From Trichlorobacter thiogenes (GTDB lineage Bacteria; Desulfobacterota; Desulfuromonadia; Geobacterales; Pseudopelobacteraceae): 64,000 nt of DNA. Positions 8,081-16,788 of this stretch are shown one piece after another (the stretch's first letter is position 1; the number at the start of each line of letters is the position of its first letter). The position numbers were made by a program, and so were the translations under genes. The DNA lies in the NCBI RefSeq assembly GCF_900167465.1, contig NZ_FUWR01000001.1, positions 53,141 to 117,140 on the forward strand. Reading direction: 5' to 3'. Below the pieces are notes generated by a model. It had not been told where the DNA came from, searched no databases, and saw only the letters and a list, made by a program, of their open reading frames with translations.

Positions 8081-8524
8081 CTACTCCTGACCTTTTTTCT
8101 GGGTGGCAATCTCATCCAGCAGCAGTCCCTCCTTATGGGCCTGCTCTTTCTGAAATGCTTCTTTTTGTTTTTCTTTCAATTGTTCCATCACTTTTTTCTC
8201 TTTGGTGGCCTGCACCAGCTCATCCCTGCGGTCTTCCAAAACACGATCAAGGGACTGGACTCTACGTTGCTGTTCTTTTATCTCATCTCTTTTACGTGCA
8301 AAAAAATCGGCATACAGGCGCATCTCAAAGATTGAGTCGATCTGTTGCTGGCGACCATTAAACTCTTCCGCCAGTTTTGCAGCCTCATTTTTCTCCTGTT
8401 CAAGCCGATCTGCGGCGGCATCAAGATCTTGTCTGGCTGCAGCAAATTCCAGCTTTCTCATCTTTTCCAGCTCAATCCGATAGTTGAGGACCTGCTGCAT
8501 CTCAAACTTCTTTTTAACAGCCAT
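8081..8524 (-). CDS. fliJ: Flagellar export chaperone FliJ
   Basis: Coiled-coil protein that links the FliI/FliH ATPase to the export gate and behaves as a rotor stalk in the ATPase ring. The 147-residue product is almost entirely helical and highly charged (starts MAVKKKFEMQQVLNYRIELEKMRKLEFAAA), with heptad-like patterning throughout and no membrane segment, as in FliJ. It lies directly downstream of fliI (14 bases), its constant neighbour. Sequence conservation in this family is low, so position carries much of the weight. Confidence 0.88.
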   Translation of the reverse strand: MAVKKKFEMQQVLNYRIELEKMRKLEFAAARQDLDAAADRLEQEKNEAAKLAEEFNGRQQQIDSIFEMRLYADFFARKRDEIKEQQRRVQSLDRVLEDRRDELVQATKEKKVMEQLKEKQKEAFQKEQAHKEGLLLDEIATQKKGQE

Positions 8525-8538
8525 GCCAGTGTCCTCAG

Positions 8539-9858
8539 CTAAGCCTCAAATATCTGCTGTAACCCCTCAATAGAATCAGCCAACGTAGACGGATCGGTAA
8601 CGGCCTGTTTCTGATAGGCCGTCATAGGATCAATCTTGCGGATCGCCTGGTCTATTCCAGGGTTACTACCAGCCTTATAGGCACCGATATTGATCAAGTC
8701 TTCAGACTGCCGATAGGTGGCAAGCGTCTCCTTAAACTGGCCAGCCAGCTTTCGATGCCTGTCATCAGTTACATCGTTCATTACCCGGCTGGCACTGGCC
8801 ATAACATCAATCGGGGGGTAGATATTCCGGGCTGCAAGATCCCGAGACAGCACAATATGCCCATCCAGTATGCTCCGCATGGCATCTGAGATAGGCTCGT
8901 TAAAATCGTCCCCTTCAACCAGCACCGTATAAAGGCCGGTGATACTACCTTCAGGAAAATTCCCTGTTCTCTCAAGCAATTTTGGTAATGCTGCGAAAAC
9001 AGAAGGGGTGTACCCCTTGGTGGTTGGTGGTTCCCCGATTGCAAGACCAACTTCCCGCATAGCCATGGCAAATCGTGTCGCGGAATCCATCATCATCAAC
9101 ACTTTTTTGCCTTGATCCTTAAAATATTCCGCAATTGTTGTTGCCAGATAGGCACCACGCATCCTGACCAGCGGCGGCTGATCAGAGGTTGCCACCACGA
9201 CAACTGACTTGTGCAGCCCCTGCTCCTGCAGGTCTTTTTCAATGAATTCGCGCAGTTCTCGGCCCCGCTCACCAATCAGTGCAATGACGTTGACGTCTGC
9301 CTCAGTGTAGCGGGCGATCATCCCGAGCAGGGTTGATTTTCCAACGCCTGAACCTGCCATAATTCCGACACGCTGCCCCTGACCGCAGGTCAAAAGCCCG
9401 TTGATTGAGCGAATTCCCAAGTCCAGCGGCTTCCTGATAGGCGGTCGTGTCATCGGGTTAACCGGCGCCGCATAGATCGGGTACTCCTCATCCAGGTGTA
9501 GCAGACCTTTATCATCAATCGGATTACCCAAACCGTCTATTACTCGACCAAGCAATCCCGAGCCAACTTTCAGGGTCGCCTTATCACGCCTGACGGCAAT
9601 CAGACTGTCCAGCCCGACACCTCGCAGATCCCCCAGCGGCATTAAAAGCGTCTTGTTATCCCTGAACCCGACTACTTCAGCAGGAATCGGTGCGCCATCC
9701 TTTGGTCGGATTTCACAGATTGCCCCAACCGACGTATCAGGACAATAGCCCTCTATTACCAGCCCCACAACCTGTGTCACTTTACCGTGCAAACGGATCG
9801 GATTAACCGACTCTACCGCACGCATATACCTGCTCATGTCCACTTTTTGACTTGGCAT
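8539..9858 (-). CDS. fliI: Flagellum-specific ATPase FliI
   Basis: F1-beta-like ATPase that energises unfolding and release of export substrates at the cytoplasmic side of the basal body. The 439-residue protein has the beta-barrel N-domain (about 20-95), a Walker A loop (GIMAGSGVGKSTLLGM, about 165-180), the catalytic GERGRELREFIE glutamate region, a Walker B strand (KVLMMMDSATRFAMAMREVG) and the FliI/YscN family block GEPPTTKGYTPSVFAALPKLLERTG. Normal length. Located between fliH and fliJ. Confidence 0.97.
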   Translation of the reverse strand: MPSQKVDMSRYMRAVESVNPIRLHGKVTQVVGLVIEGYCPDTSVGAICEIRPKDGAPIPAEVVGFRDNKTLLMPLGDLRGVGLDSLIAVRRDKATLKVGSGLLGRVIDGLGNPIDDKGLLHLDEEYPIYAAPVNPMTRPPIRKPLDLGIRSINGLLTCGQGQRVGIMAGSGVGKSTLLGMIARYTEADVNVIALIGERGRELREFIEKDLQEQGLHKSVVVVATSDQPPLVRMRGAYLATTIAEYFKDQGKKVLMMMDSATRFAMAMREVGLAIGEPPTTKGYTPSVFAALPKLLERTGNFPEGSITGLYTVLVEGDDFNEPISDAMRSILDGHIVLSRDLAARNIYPPIDVMASASRVMNDVTDDRHRKLAGQFKETLATYRQSEDLINIGAYKAGSNPGIDQAIRKIDPMTAYQKQAVTDPSTLADSIEGLQQIFEA

Positions 9859-9865
9859 GAATCGG

Positions 9866-10642
9866 TCAGCCCACGTCTACTACAGCTGTTCCAGCGGTGC
9901 GTTCTTCTAGCAATCGACGGTAGACCTCATCAAGTTGCGCTTCAAATCCAGCATCAACAGTTCCCCGGTCAGTTTCAATCTGACAACTGCCGATTTCCAC
10001 GGTGGGATCTGCCTTCAGCTGAAAGCGTACCGTTGAAAGTTCCTTCTGGAGCGTCATACTGTTATTATTGGTCAGCAAGGCATAATCATCAGGATGGAGT
10101 CGAATAATCAGTTCATCCTGCTCGTTAAGCCCAGACAACGCAGTCTTGATCAGACGTAGTACGATCTGACGATCCTGTGCAACCTCACGGGTAAGTATTT
10201 TCCCGGCAATTGCAAAGGTCAGATTTAGCAGATCGTCCTCTGAATCACGTAAAACCTTTTCCCGGAGCAGCTGTAGATCCTCTGCTGCAGTACGCAACCC
10301 TTTAAAGACGTTTAACAGACCACGTTCAGCCAGGTTCTTTCCATCCTGCAGACCGCGCTGATAGCTTTCCTCCTGATATCTCTGCAGGTCTTCGTCGCTG
10401 ATAAACGTGCCGGGGGGTAATGCTGGTTCCAGAGGCGAGGCTTCTTCTGATGCAACGTTTGGTATAAAGCTGGCTTTTGCCCCCAATTCAGAGGTATCGA
10501 ACAGCGCCAGCGGCGTAAAGCCTTCTGTTTTTTCGTTGCTTTTAATATTTTGTTGCAGCCCACCCCGCAGAATATTCTGAAAGCTGAAGCTGCCAATTTG
10601 CAACTCATCGTCGCCTGCTTTAATAACCTTAGACGAGGACAT
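9866..10642 (-). CDS. fliH: Flagellar assembly protein FliH
   Basis: Negative regulator and peripheral-stalk partner of FliI. A 258-residue protein if it starts at the ATG at 10642 (MSSSKVIKAGDDEL); the longer frame would add 30 residues read out of the fliG coding region. The N-terminal third is variable, a helical stretch with small residues lies in the middle (about 105-150), and the C-terminal FliH/HrpE domain has LTFAIAGKILTREVAQDRQIVLRLIKTAL and IIRLHPDDYALL, with EIGSCQIETDRGTVDAGFEAQLDEVYRRLLE close to the end. Overlaps the fliG stop by 14 bases. Confidence 0.93.
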   Translation of the reverse strand: MSSSKVIKAGDDELQIGSFSFQNILRGGLQQNIKSNEKTEGFTPLALFDTSELGAKASFIPNVASEEASPLEPALPPGTFISDEDLQRYQEESYQRGLQDGKNLAERGLLNVFKGLRTAAEDLQLLREKVLRDSEDDLLNLTFAIAGKILTREVAQDRQIVLRLIKTALSGLNEQDELIIRLHPDDYALLTNNNSMTLQKELSTVRFQLKADPTVEIGSCQIETDRGTVDAGFEAQLDEVYRRLLEERTAGTAVVDVG

Positions 10643-11633
10643 CTTCGCTGCCCCGTCCACCAAGCACGATTTTGCCTTCTTCCTCCATCTTGCGGACGAT
10701 TTTAATGATTTCAGATTGGGCCTTCTCGACATCAGAAAGACGCACCGGACCCATTACCTCAAGGTCTTCTTTGATCATATCTGCAGCACGACTGGAAATA
10801 TTCTTGAAGATCTTATTCTTGACATCATCAGTAGATGTTTTCATGGCCAGCGTCAGAGTATCGTTGGAGACCTCGCGCATAATCGCCTGAATGGAGCGGT
10901 CATCCATGGCAAAGACATCTTCAAAGGTAAAGAGATGTTTACGAATGACCTCTGCAAGGGGTGGACTCAGCACATCCAGTTTTTCCAAAATCTGTTTTTC
11001 TTTACTGCGATCAAAGTGGTTAAACATATCAACAACTTTCTCAACACCACCGACCTTATAACGCTGGACTCCGCCCATTGACTTGATCTCACGTTTCATA
11101 ACGTCGTCAATTTCCTGGAGTATTTCAGGAGAAACCTGCTCTACATCGGCAATCCGTAGCACCACCTCAGCCTGGAGCTCTTGTGGTAACGCAGCAATAA
11201 TCTCACTGGTTTGCTTGGACTTCAACTTGGCCAGAATAACCGCAATGGCCTGAGGATGTTCTTGTGAAAGGAAGTTGGAAATACTTTTGGGGTCCATGGA
11301 CGCAAGTATGTCCACCAGATCGCCGTAGCTGGATGCCTGCAGTTCCTCCATCAACATCTGGGCCTTTGTTGGACCAAGCGCCTTTTCCAGCACCTTACGC
11401 ACAAACTCATCACCCTGTGCAAAGATACCGGATTCTGGCGAGATTACCTCGTTAAACTCTTCAACCACTTCACCAATGGTTTGACGAGTAACATGGCCAA
11501 GTCCAGCCATGCTCTTGGAGATCCGCTTGATCTCTTCATCTTCCATATGTTCGTACACCTTGGCCGTAACATCCGCACCAAGATATAACAATAATATTGC
11601 TGCCTTATCAGCACCAGTCATGGAGATCAGCAC
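10629..11633 (-). CDS. fliG: Flagellar motor switch protein FliG
   Basis: Rotor protein that contacts MotA and generates torque. 334 residues, the usual length. The N-domain binds FliF; the middle domain carries the FliG signature EHPQAIAVILAKL; the C-domain has the charged torque helix (FEDVFAMDDRSIQAIMREVSNDTLTLAMKT followed by NISSRAADMIKEDLE), with the alternating acidic and basic residues expected. It lies six bases downstream of fliF, so FliF-FliG are made in step. Confidence 0.97.
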   Translation of the reverse strand: MLISMTGADKAAILLLYLGADVTAKVYEHMEDEEIKRISKSMAGLGHVTRQTIGEVVEEFNEVISPESGIFAQGDEFVRKVLEKALGPTKAQMLMEELQASSYGDLVDILASMDPKSISNFLSQEHPQAIAVILAKLKSKQTSEIIAALPQELQAEVVLRIADVEQVSPEILQEIDDVMKREIKSMGGVQRYKVGGVEKVVDMFNHFDRSKEKQILEKLDVLSPPLAEVIRKHLFTFEDVFAMDDRSIQAIMREVSNDTLTLAMKTSTDDVKNKIFKNISSRAADMIKEDLEVMGPVRLSDVEKAQSEIIKIVRKMEEEGKIVLGGRGSEDVLV

Positions 11634-11639
11634 CTCTTA

Positions 11640-13232
11640 TCATGAGCTTTCGCCTAACCAGTTTTGTAAAATTTGTGCAACCTGGTATGGATTAGTCTTG
11701 GCTTTTTCCATTAGCTCCTGCTGCTCTGCCATATGCATGGCAAGCTGTGCCCGTTCACTTGCAGACATTTTTTCCTGGGCATCAGGTGCAATAGCCTCCA
11801 GAATATCCGGTCGTGGTGGACGGGCGGCCCGCAACGTATTCAGCATCGGTTTAACCACAAACATCATCAATGCCAGGAATCCTACGGCAATCAGCAGATT
11901 TTTAAACAGCGTTAAAAAGAAGGGGTTCATCCACCATTTAGCGCTTTCAGCAGAGCCAACAGCATCCCCAGCATCCTGAAACGGGATATTCTGGATGCTA
12001 ATCTGGTCACCACGTTCCTGATTAAAACCAACGGCCCCCTTTACCAGCGCCTCAATCTTCTGCAACTCATCGGGCGAACGGGGGACATATTTGGCTTTTC
12101 CAGCAGCACCATCCTTACCCGGCGCTGCTGCTTCATACTTACCATCCACCAGAATGGCAACCGAGACCTTACTTAAGGTACCTACCGGTTCCACAGTACG
12201 AGAGGTAGAACGACTCACCTCGTAATTAAGGGTTTCATCATTCTTGCTGCCACCACCTGCAGCGCCACCACCACCAGCGGTTGTGCGTCCAAGGTTGGTC
12301 TGCACACCTGGCACGCCACTGGAGGCGGCTGACCCACCGGCTTTCTCTTCTGTGCGCTGTTCGCTTCGAACCGCAATGGTTTCAGGATCAAACTTTTCCT
12401 CTACCCGCTCTACCTGCTTAAAGTCAAAGGTAGCCGAAACCCTGGCGACTGACTTACCACCGCCAACCACCCGATCCAGCAATGTCTGAAGTCGTTCTTC
12501 TGCGTTTCGTTCATAGCCGCGCTGGGTTTCCTGCATGGTACTGGTAGCCTTGGCACTTGCATCTGCCATACCGCTGCCACCTTTGCTCAGAATCTTGCCT
12601 CGACTATCAAGCACCGTCACGTTATCCGCATTCATCCCCTCAATTGAAGAGGAAATAAGGTGTACAACGCCCTGCACCTCTGTATCACGAAGGCCTTTAC
12701 TCCCCTTCATCTTCAGCACAACTGATGCGGTTGGCGGCTTTTCAGCCTCCTTGAACAGGGTCTTCTCCGGGATAACCAGATGCACGCGCGCCTGTTCCAC
12801 ACCACTTATCTGCGTAATGGTGCGGGCCAGTTCACCCTGCAGAGCGCGTTGATAGTTCAGCTTCTGCACAAACTCCGTCATACCGAAGTTTTTACGATCA
12901 AAAATTTCAAAACCAACCCCACCGCCCTGGGGTAATCCTTCAGAGGCGAGCGAGAGTCGTAGTTCATAGACCCGGTCAGCCGGCACCATAACTCCCTTGC
13001 CATCTGGAGTAATCTGATACGGCGTCTTGGCCTCTTTCAATTTCTTGACAATCTCACCGGCATCTTCACTGGCCAGGTTGGTAAACAGTGGTCGATAGTC
13101 AGTCCGATTGGCAAGCATGATCAGAAGCGCAAAAGCTGCAACACAAGCCAACACCACACCGCCCACCAACAAACGCTTCCCTGGTGCCAGCGCCATAAAT
13201 GGCTCAATAATTCGCTTCAATCCTTCAGGCAT
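11640..13232 (-). CDS. fliF: MS-ring protein FliF
   Basis: Forms the membrane MS ring, the base of the motor and housing for the export gate. 530 residues with a first transmembrane helix at about 20-42, the YscJ/FliF periplasmic domain (YRPLFTNLASEDAGEIVKKLKE ... GVMVPADRVYELRLSLASEGLPQG), the FliF C-terminal ring-building region with a flexible Gly/Ala-rich insertion (about 300-330), a second transmembrane helix at about 440-462 and a cytoplasmic FliG-binding tail. Immediately upstream of fliG. Confidence 0.97.
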   Translation of the reverse strand: MPEGLKRIIEPFMALAPGKRLLVGGVVLACVAAFALLIMLANRTDYRPLFTNLASEDAGEIVKKLKEAKTPYQITPDGKGVMVPADRVYELRLSLASEGLPQGGGVGFEIFDRKNFGMTEFVQKLNYQRALQGELARTITQISGVEQARVHLVIPEKTLFKEAEKPPTASVVLKMKGSKGLRDTEVQGVVHLISSSIEGMNADNVTVLDSRGKILSKGGSGMADASAKATSTMQETQRGYERNAEERLQTLLDRVVGGGKSVARVSATFDFKQVERVEEKFDPETIAVRSEQRTEEKAGGSAASSGVPGVQTNLGRTTAGGGGAAGGGSKNDETLNYEVSRSTSRTVEPVGTLSKVSVAILVDGKYEAAAPGKDGAAGKAKYVPRSPDELQKIEALVKGAVGFNQERGDQISIQNIPFQDAGDAVGSAESAKWWMNPFFLTLFKNLLIAVGFLALMMFVVKPMLNTLRAARPPRPDILEAIAPDAQEKMSASERAQLAMHMAEQQELMEKAKTNPYQVAQILQNWLGESS

Positions 13233-13268
13233 CTCTTTTCGCTACCCCTGTCTAGAATACTACCGGCA

Positions 13269-13568
13269 CTAAACCGGCATCCGCATAACTTCCTGATATG
13301 CCTCAAGGGCTTTGTTACGCACCTGCGACATAAACAGAAACGACACACTGGCCTTTTCTACGGCAATCATAGTTTCATGTAGATTACGATTTTCCCCGGT
13401 TGCCAACTTCTGAATGGCCTGATCAGACTGTTGAGAAAGATCATTCACCTTCCCGACCAGCTCTTTAAAGAACTTACCCGCGCCGTCTGCGACTGATGAA
13501 TTAGACACTGATTTATCAAGCGGAAACGCCGACGACATGCCGATACCGCTAATCCCCTTAAGCTCCAT
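13269..13568 (-). CDS. fliE: Hook-basal body complex protein FliE
   Basis: Small protein joining the MS ring to the proximal rod. 99 residues, typical length. The C-terminal half shows the FliE signature: [19 protein letters not shown], then [37 protein letters not shown], where the final YQEVMRM is characteristic. The N-terminal 35 residues are poorly conserved, as usual. Lies between flgC (10 bases upstream) and fliF. Confidence 0.95.
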   Translation of the reverse strand: MELKGISGIGMSSAFPLDKSVSNSSVADGAGKFFKELVGKVNDLSQQSDQAIQKLATGENRNLHETMIAVEKASVSFLFMSQVRNKALEAYQEVMRMPV

Positions 13569-13578
13569 AGCCTAGCTC

Positions 13579-14016
13579 CTATTTACTAATTTCCAGAGTC
13601 TTTAACGCCATATTTTTGGCAGCCTGAGCCGTCATAACATTTGCTTCATACACCCGCGTCGCCGTGATCATATCAGCCATTTCCTCAACTACGTTGACAT
13701 TAGGCATTGCAACATACCCCTGTGGATTGGCATCAGGATGGGCAGGATCGTACTGCATGCGCGGGGGGCTTTTGTCCTCCACGATCTCCGATACAGCAAC
13801 CTCCCTCAGATGCTTACCCGCCATACCATCAAGTGCTTTCCCGAAACCATCCGTCACCGGAGTCGCCATAAAAACAGCGTCTTTCCGCTTATAGGGGCCT
13901 CCTTCAGGCGTACGGGTAGTATTCACGTTAGCCAGATTACTGGATATCAGATTCATACGTGTTCGTTCAGCAGTGAGAGCTGACGAGCTGGTGTTCATTG
14001 CCGTAAAAAGGTCCAT
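13579..14016 (-). CDS. flgC: Flagellar basal-body rod protein FlgC
   Basis: Proximal rod subunit. 145 residues with the rod-protein N-terminus (MDLFTAMNTSSSALTAERTR, LISSNLANVNTTRTPEGGPYKRK) and the FlgC C-terminus (NPQGYVAMPNVNVVEEMADM, RVYEANVMTAQAAKNMALKTLEI). Its ATG overlaps the flgB stop by one base (TAATG), implying coupled translation. Standard order flgB-flgC-fliE. Confidence 0.97.
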   Translation of the reverse strand: MDLFTAMNTSSSALTAERTRMNLISSNLANVNTTRTPEGGPYKRKDAVFMATPVTDGFGKALDGMAGKHLREVAVSEIVEDKSPPRMQYDPAHPDANPQGYVAMPNVNVVEEMADMITATRVYEANVMTAQAAKNMALKTLEISK

Positions 14017-14462
14017 TATTTACCCTCCCTCAAAGCGGTACGTAGCCCTTCAAATTTCTTGGCCAGCAACTGCACCGAGGCATTAAACAAAACTTGATTC
14101 TGCATCATGGCACTCATCTCGTTTTCCATCTCAACCGAGTTACCATCACGCCCCGGCGTTTTGGCAGGCGTTTCAACCACCGTCCCCTTTATCTGGCTAA
14201 TCCGCTCACCGCCACCACGCAGAGGAATGTGCGCGGGATGCGGTGTGGCTATTGAACCAGACGAATGCATCCCGCGGTTCGACGATTTCTTGACAGCAGA
14301 CTGCAACTGTTGCTCGAACTCAAGTTTTTTCGGCGTATATCCAGGTGTCTCAGCGTTTGCAATATTAGACGAGATCAGGTTTTGATTGCGGGTACGCAGA
14401 TCAACACTTTTTCCCAGCAGATCAATGGTAGTATTAAAAAGCCCTTCAACGGGCATAGCCAC
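14016..14462 (-). CDS. flgB: Flagellar basal-body rod protein FlgB
   Basis: Proximal rod subunit and first gene of the flagellar operon. 148 residues. N-terminus FNTTIDLLGKSVDLRTRNQNLISSNIANAETPGYTPKKLEFEQQL carries the rod signature (NIANAETPGY); the C-terminal helix NEMSAMMQNQVLFNASVQLLAKKFEGLRTALREGK is typical of FlgB. A sigma-54-like promoter lies about 45-60 bases upstream. Confidence 0.96.
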   Translation of the reverse strand: MAMPVEGLFNTTIDLLGKSVDLRTRNQNLISSNIANAETPGYTPKKLEFEQQLQSAVKKSSNRGMHSSGSIATPHPAHIPLRGGGERISQIKGTVVETPAKTPGRDGNSVEMENEMSAMMQNQVLFNASVQLLAKKFEGLRTALREGK

Positions 14463-14506
14463 GCCCCCTTTCTGAACTCAGCAGAAAATGACACGAAGTA
14501 ACTAAT

Positions 14507-14523
14507 TGCAATTTCTATGCCTT
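14507..14523 (-). promoter_or_regulatory. Sigma-54 type promoter upstream of flgB
   Basis: Minus strand reads AGGCAT-N5-TTGCA, with GG and GC dinucleotides ten bases apart, a close match to the -24/-12 consensus (YGGCAY-N5-TTGCW). The -12 element is about 45 bases before the flgB ATG. Flagellar middle genes are controlled by RpoN in many bacteria, so this fits the context. Promoter activity is inferred, not shown. Confidence 0.7.
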
Positions 14524-14631
14524 ACGGAGTTATGTGACTAAATGGCGGTAATAACTATAAAGGAGGGGAACATCCCTGGCAGGAGAACCATACTGGCGTG
14601 TCGTTTTTTTGACAACAGCATATTTTTGACA

Positions 14632-16788
14632 CTATTTTTTCTTTGACGTGGGTTGGGGCTGGCGGGAAAGCTTCCCCTCTTCCAAAGACTGACGAGCAAG
14701 GCGCTGCCAATCTGGATCAGTGCCTTCTTTCAAGACCCGCTCAAACATGGCCCGAGATTGTTCAGACTTACCCTCAAGGGCCGCCAACTCGCCAAGTTTA
14801 TAGAGGAATTGATCTTTGCGTTCTTTTGATGCGGCCTTCAAACCAGATTCAAACAAGCCTATAGCCGCCTTCCGATCTCCCAGAGCCAGACGAGAAGAGG
14901 CCGCAACATAGTAGGCATCCCCCACCAGCACCGGCAGTTCTTTCACCCCCTTCACCGCAGCAAGATATGACTCCATTGCCACAGCTGAACGGGAGTACTC
15001 TTTAGCATCCCACAAAGAACGCCCGAGATAATAGTAACTGACCGGGAACGACGCCCGTTCATTCTTATTCAATAACCAGGAAAGCCCGGCACGCACTTCT
15101 GGCAACTCGCGGGCAGCAAACTGAATCGCCCCCAGACGCTCGCGCGCCCAGCGAGATTGGCTGTGCACCGGATTACGCTGTAGAAAACTCTGCAACACCT
15201 TTCTGGCCATAACCGTATCACCCAGCAGCTCTGCCTGATCAGCAACCTGTAGCGTCAAGTAAGGGGCATTATCCTCGCCTATCCAGGGACGATCAAGCAA
15301 ACCAGCGTAGAGCACAATCAAATCTAAAGGGCGCCCGGACTTGTCAAAGGCAGCAGAGACCGCAGGCAAAAAACCTGGGATCCTGACTGTTGTAGCCAAG
15401 TAATCCTGATTGTCAGTCACTAGCCGGATCAACCCAGTCGGATTTTTAGCCCAGTTCGTTCCTTGATATACCAGGGCTACCAAGTCTTCCCGAATGTCCC
15501 TGATAACGGTACTATAGACACCTTTGGGAAATCGCTTTTGATACACCACCACAAGATCAAGGGCAGTATCAGCCGGACCGTTAATAGCCTCCAGCAATGC
15601 ATGCTTAAAGACAGTCTCTTCACGCAAATCAAAATCAGACGTATTGGCGGCGATATCAGCATAGGTCTTACTAAGCGCCTGATAATCATCGGGGGTCGCC
15701 TCAAGAAAGGCCCGGTCTGCCAACTTCATGACAGCAATCTGGTGCGCCTTGTTGTCTTTGAATGACTCTGACACATTGCTATAAATCGCCCTGGCATTTT
15801 CTTCGCCACCCTGTCGTGTCAACACATCAGCCATGCGCACCAACAACACAGGGGCATACTTTTTGTCGGCATTGGCAACAATCAGCTTGGCCAAAAGCTG
15901 CCGACCACCTGGCAAATCGCCACTACGGGCAATACTATCCCCGTAGTAAAACATAATTGCAGGATTGAACGTCAGAAACTCTTGCCATTCACGGGCAGCC
16001 TCACGAAAACTCTCCAGTGCCTGCGTATATTTTTGCAGTCGATATTGCGTCTCTGCCAAGCGATACAACGCCAGTGGACGGATCTGAGATTGACGGGACG
16101 CAAACAAGGCAAAACCGTCTTCAGCAGCCGTCAACTTCCCCTTATACAAGGCTCCCTCTGCGGCCAGAAACAGACGTTGATCATCATCATTCAGCAGGGT
16201 TTTAAGCGCATTCCGATCCGTCGGCACAAAGGGGATCTCCGGCTTAAGTGGGGGATCAAAGTTTTTCAATAACTTTTCAGCGCCGTTTCTGATTCTTTCT
16301 CTGCCTGGCAGTGCCTGACGGCCCGTTGTACTGGCAAGAAAGACCGGACCAACATCCAACGAAAGTGCGGGGACCCCTTCGACATGGACCATCCTCCAGC
16401 CAACACGATTGGCTGCGACAGCAAAGGTCAGCACCGTATCACCACCGCGCTGAGACACCATTAGCCCACCGATGTTTGAATCCGAGTATCTGCGCAACGA
16501 TCTTAAAAGTGGCGCAGAGGTGTCATTAAACCTGATCCTGAGACGGTTGCCCGGTATTTTAGAGAACTTAAAGTGAGGTTCATCAGAGAGCTTAACGGTT
16601 ATGCGGGTAAAATGAGTTTTTGGTCGGATTTCAATACGATGGATCTGGTTCGGGATGGATGCGTATGAAGTCAGCGGCATAAGCAGCCATGTCAGCAACA
16701 GCGAGAAAACAGTCATCCGCAAAGCCGAGCCGAGCGAGCCTGACCTACTTAAACTTAATCGAACTATCAGGACAAGGGGAGACGACAT
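14632..16788 (-). CDS. TPR-repeat envelope protein
   Basis: A 718-residue protein not assigned to a characterised family. It has a hydrophobic N-terminal segment (signal peptide or anchor, about 25-43, with an alternative ATG at 16716 just before it), a beta-rich domain at about 45-130 resembling AMIN-type peptidoglycan-associated domains (IRPKTHFTRITVKLSDEPHFKFSKI..NRLRIRFND), and a long helical region of tetratricopeptide-like repeats (about 205-705; for example PLALYRLAETQYRLQKYTQALESFREA). It starts inside the end of the preceding CheC-receiver gene and is oriented towards flgB, so a role in envelope organisation or motility is a reasonable inference only. Confidence 0.6.
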   Translation of the reverse strand: MSSPLVLIVRLSLSRSGSLGSALRMTVFSLLLTWLLMPLTSYASIPNQIHRIEIRPKTHFTRITVKLSDEPHFKFSKIPGNRLRIRFNDTSAPLLRSLRRYSDSNIGGLMVSQRGGDTVLTFAVAANRVGWRMVHVEGVPALSLDVGPVFLASTTGRQALPGRERIRNGAEKLLKNFDPPLKPEIPFVPTDRNALKTLLNDDDQRLFLAAEGALYKGKLTAAEDGFALFASRQSQIRPLALYRLAETQYRLQKYTQALESFREAAREWQEFLTFNPAIMFYYGDSIARSGDLPGGRQLLAKLIVANADKKYAPVLLVRMADVLTRQGGEENARAIYSNVSESFKDNKAHQIAVMKLADRAFLEATPDDYQALSKTYADIAANTSDFDLREETVFKHALLEAINGPADTALDLVVVYQKRFPKGVYSTVIRDIREDLVALVYQGTNWAKNPTGLIRLVTDNQDYLATTVRIPGFLPAVSAAFDKSGRPLDLIVLYAGLLDRPWIGEDNAPYLTLQVADQAELLGDTVMARKVLQSFLQRNPVHSQSRWARERLGAIQFAARELPEVRAGLSWLLNKNERASFPVSYYYLGRSLWDAKEYSRSAVAMESYLAAVKGVKELPVLVGDAYYVAASSRLALGDRKAAIGLFESGLKAASKERKDQFLYKLGELAALEGKSEQSRAMFERVLKEGTDPDWQRLARQSLEEGKLSRQPQPTSKKK

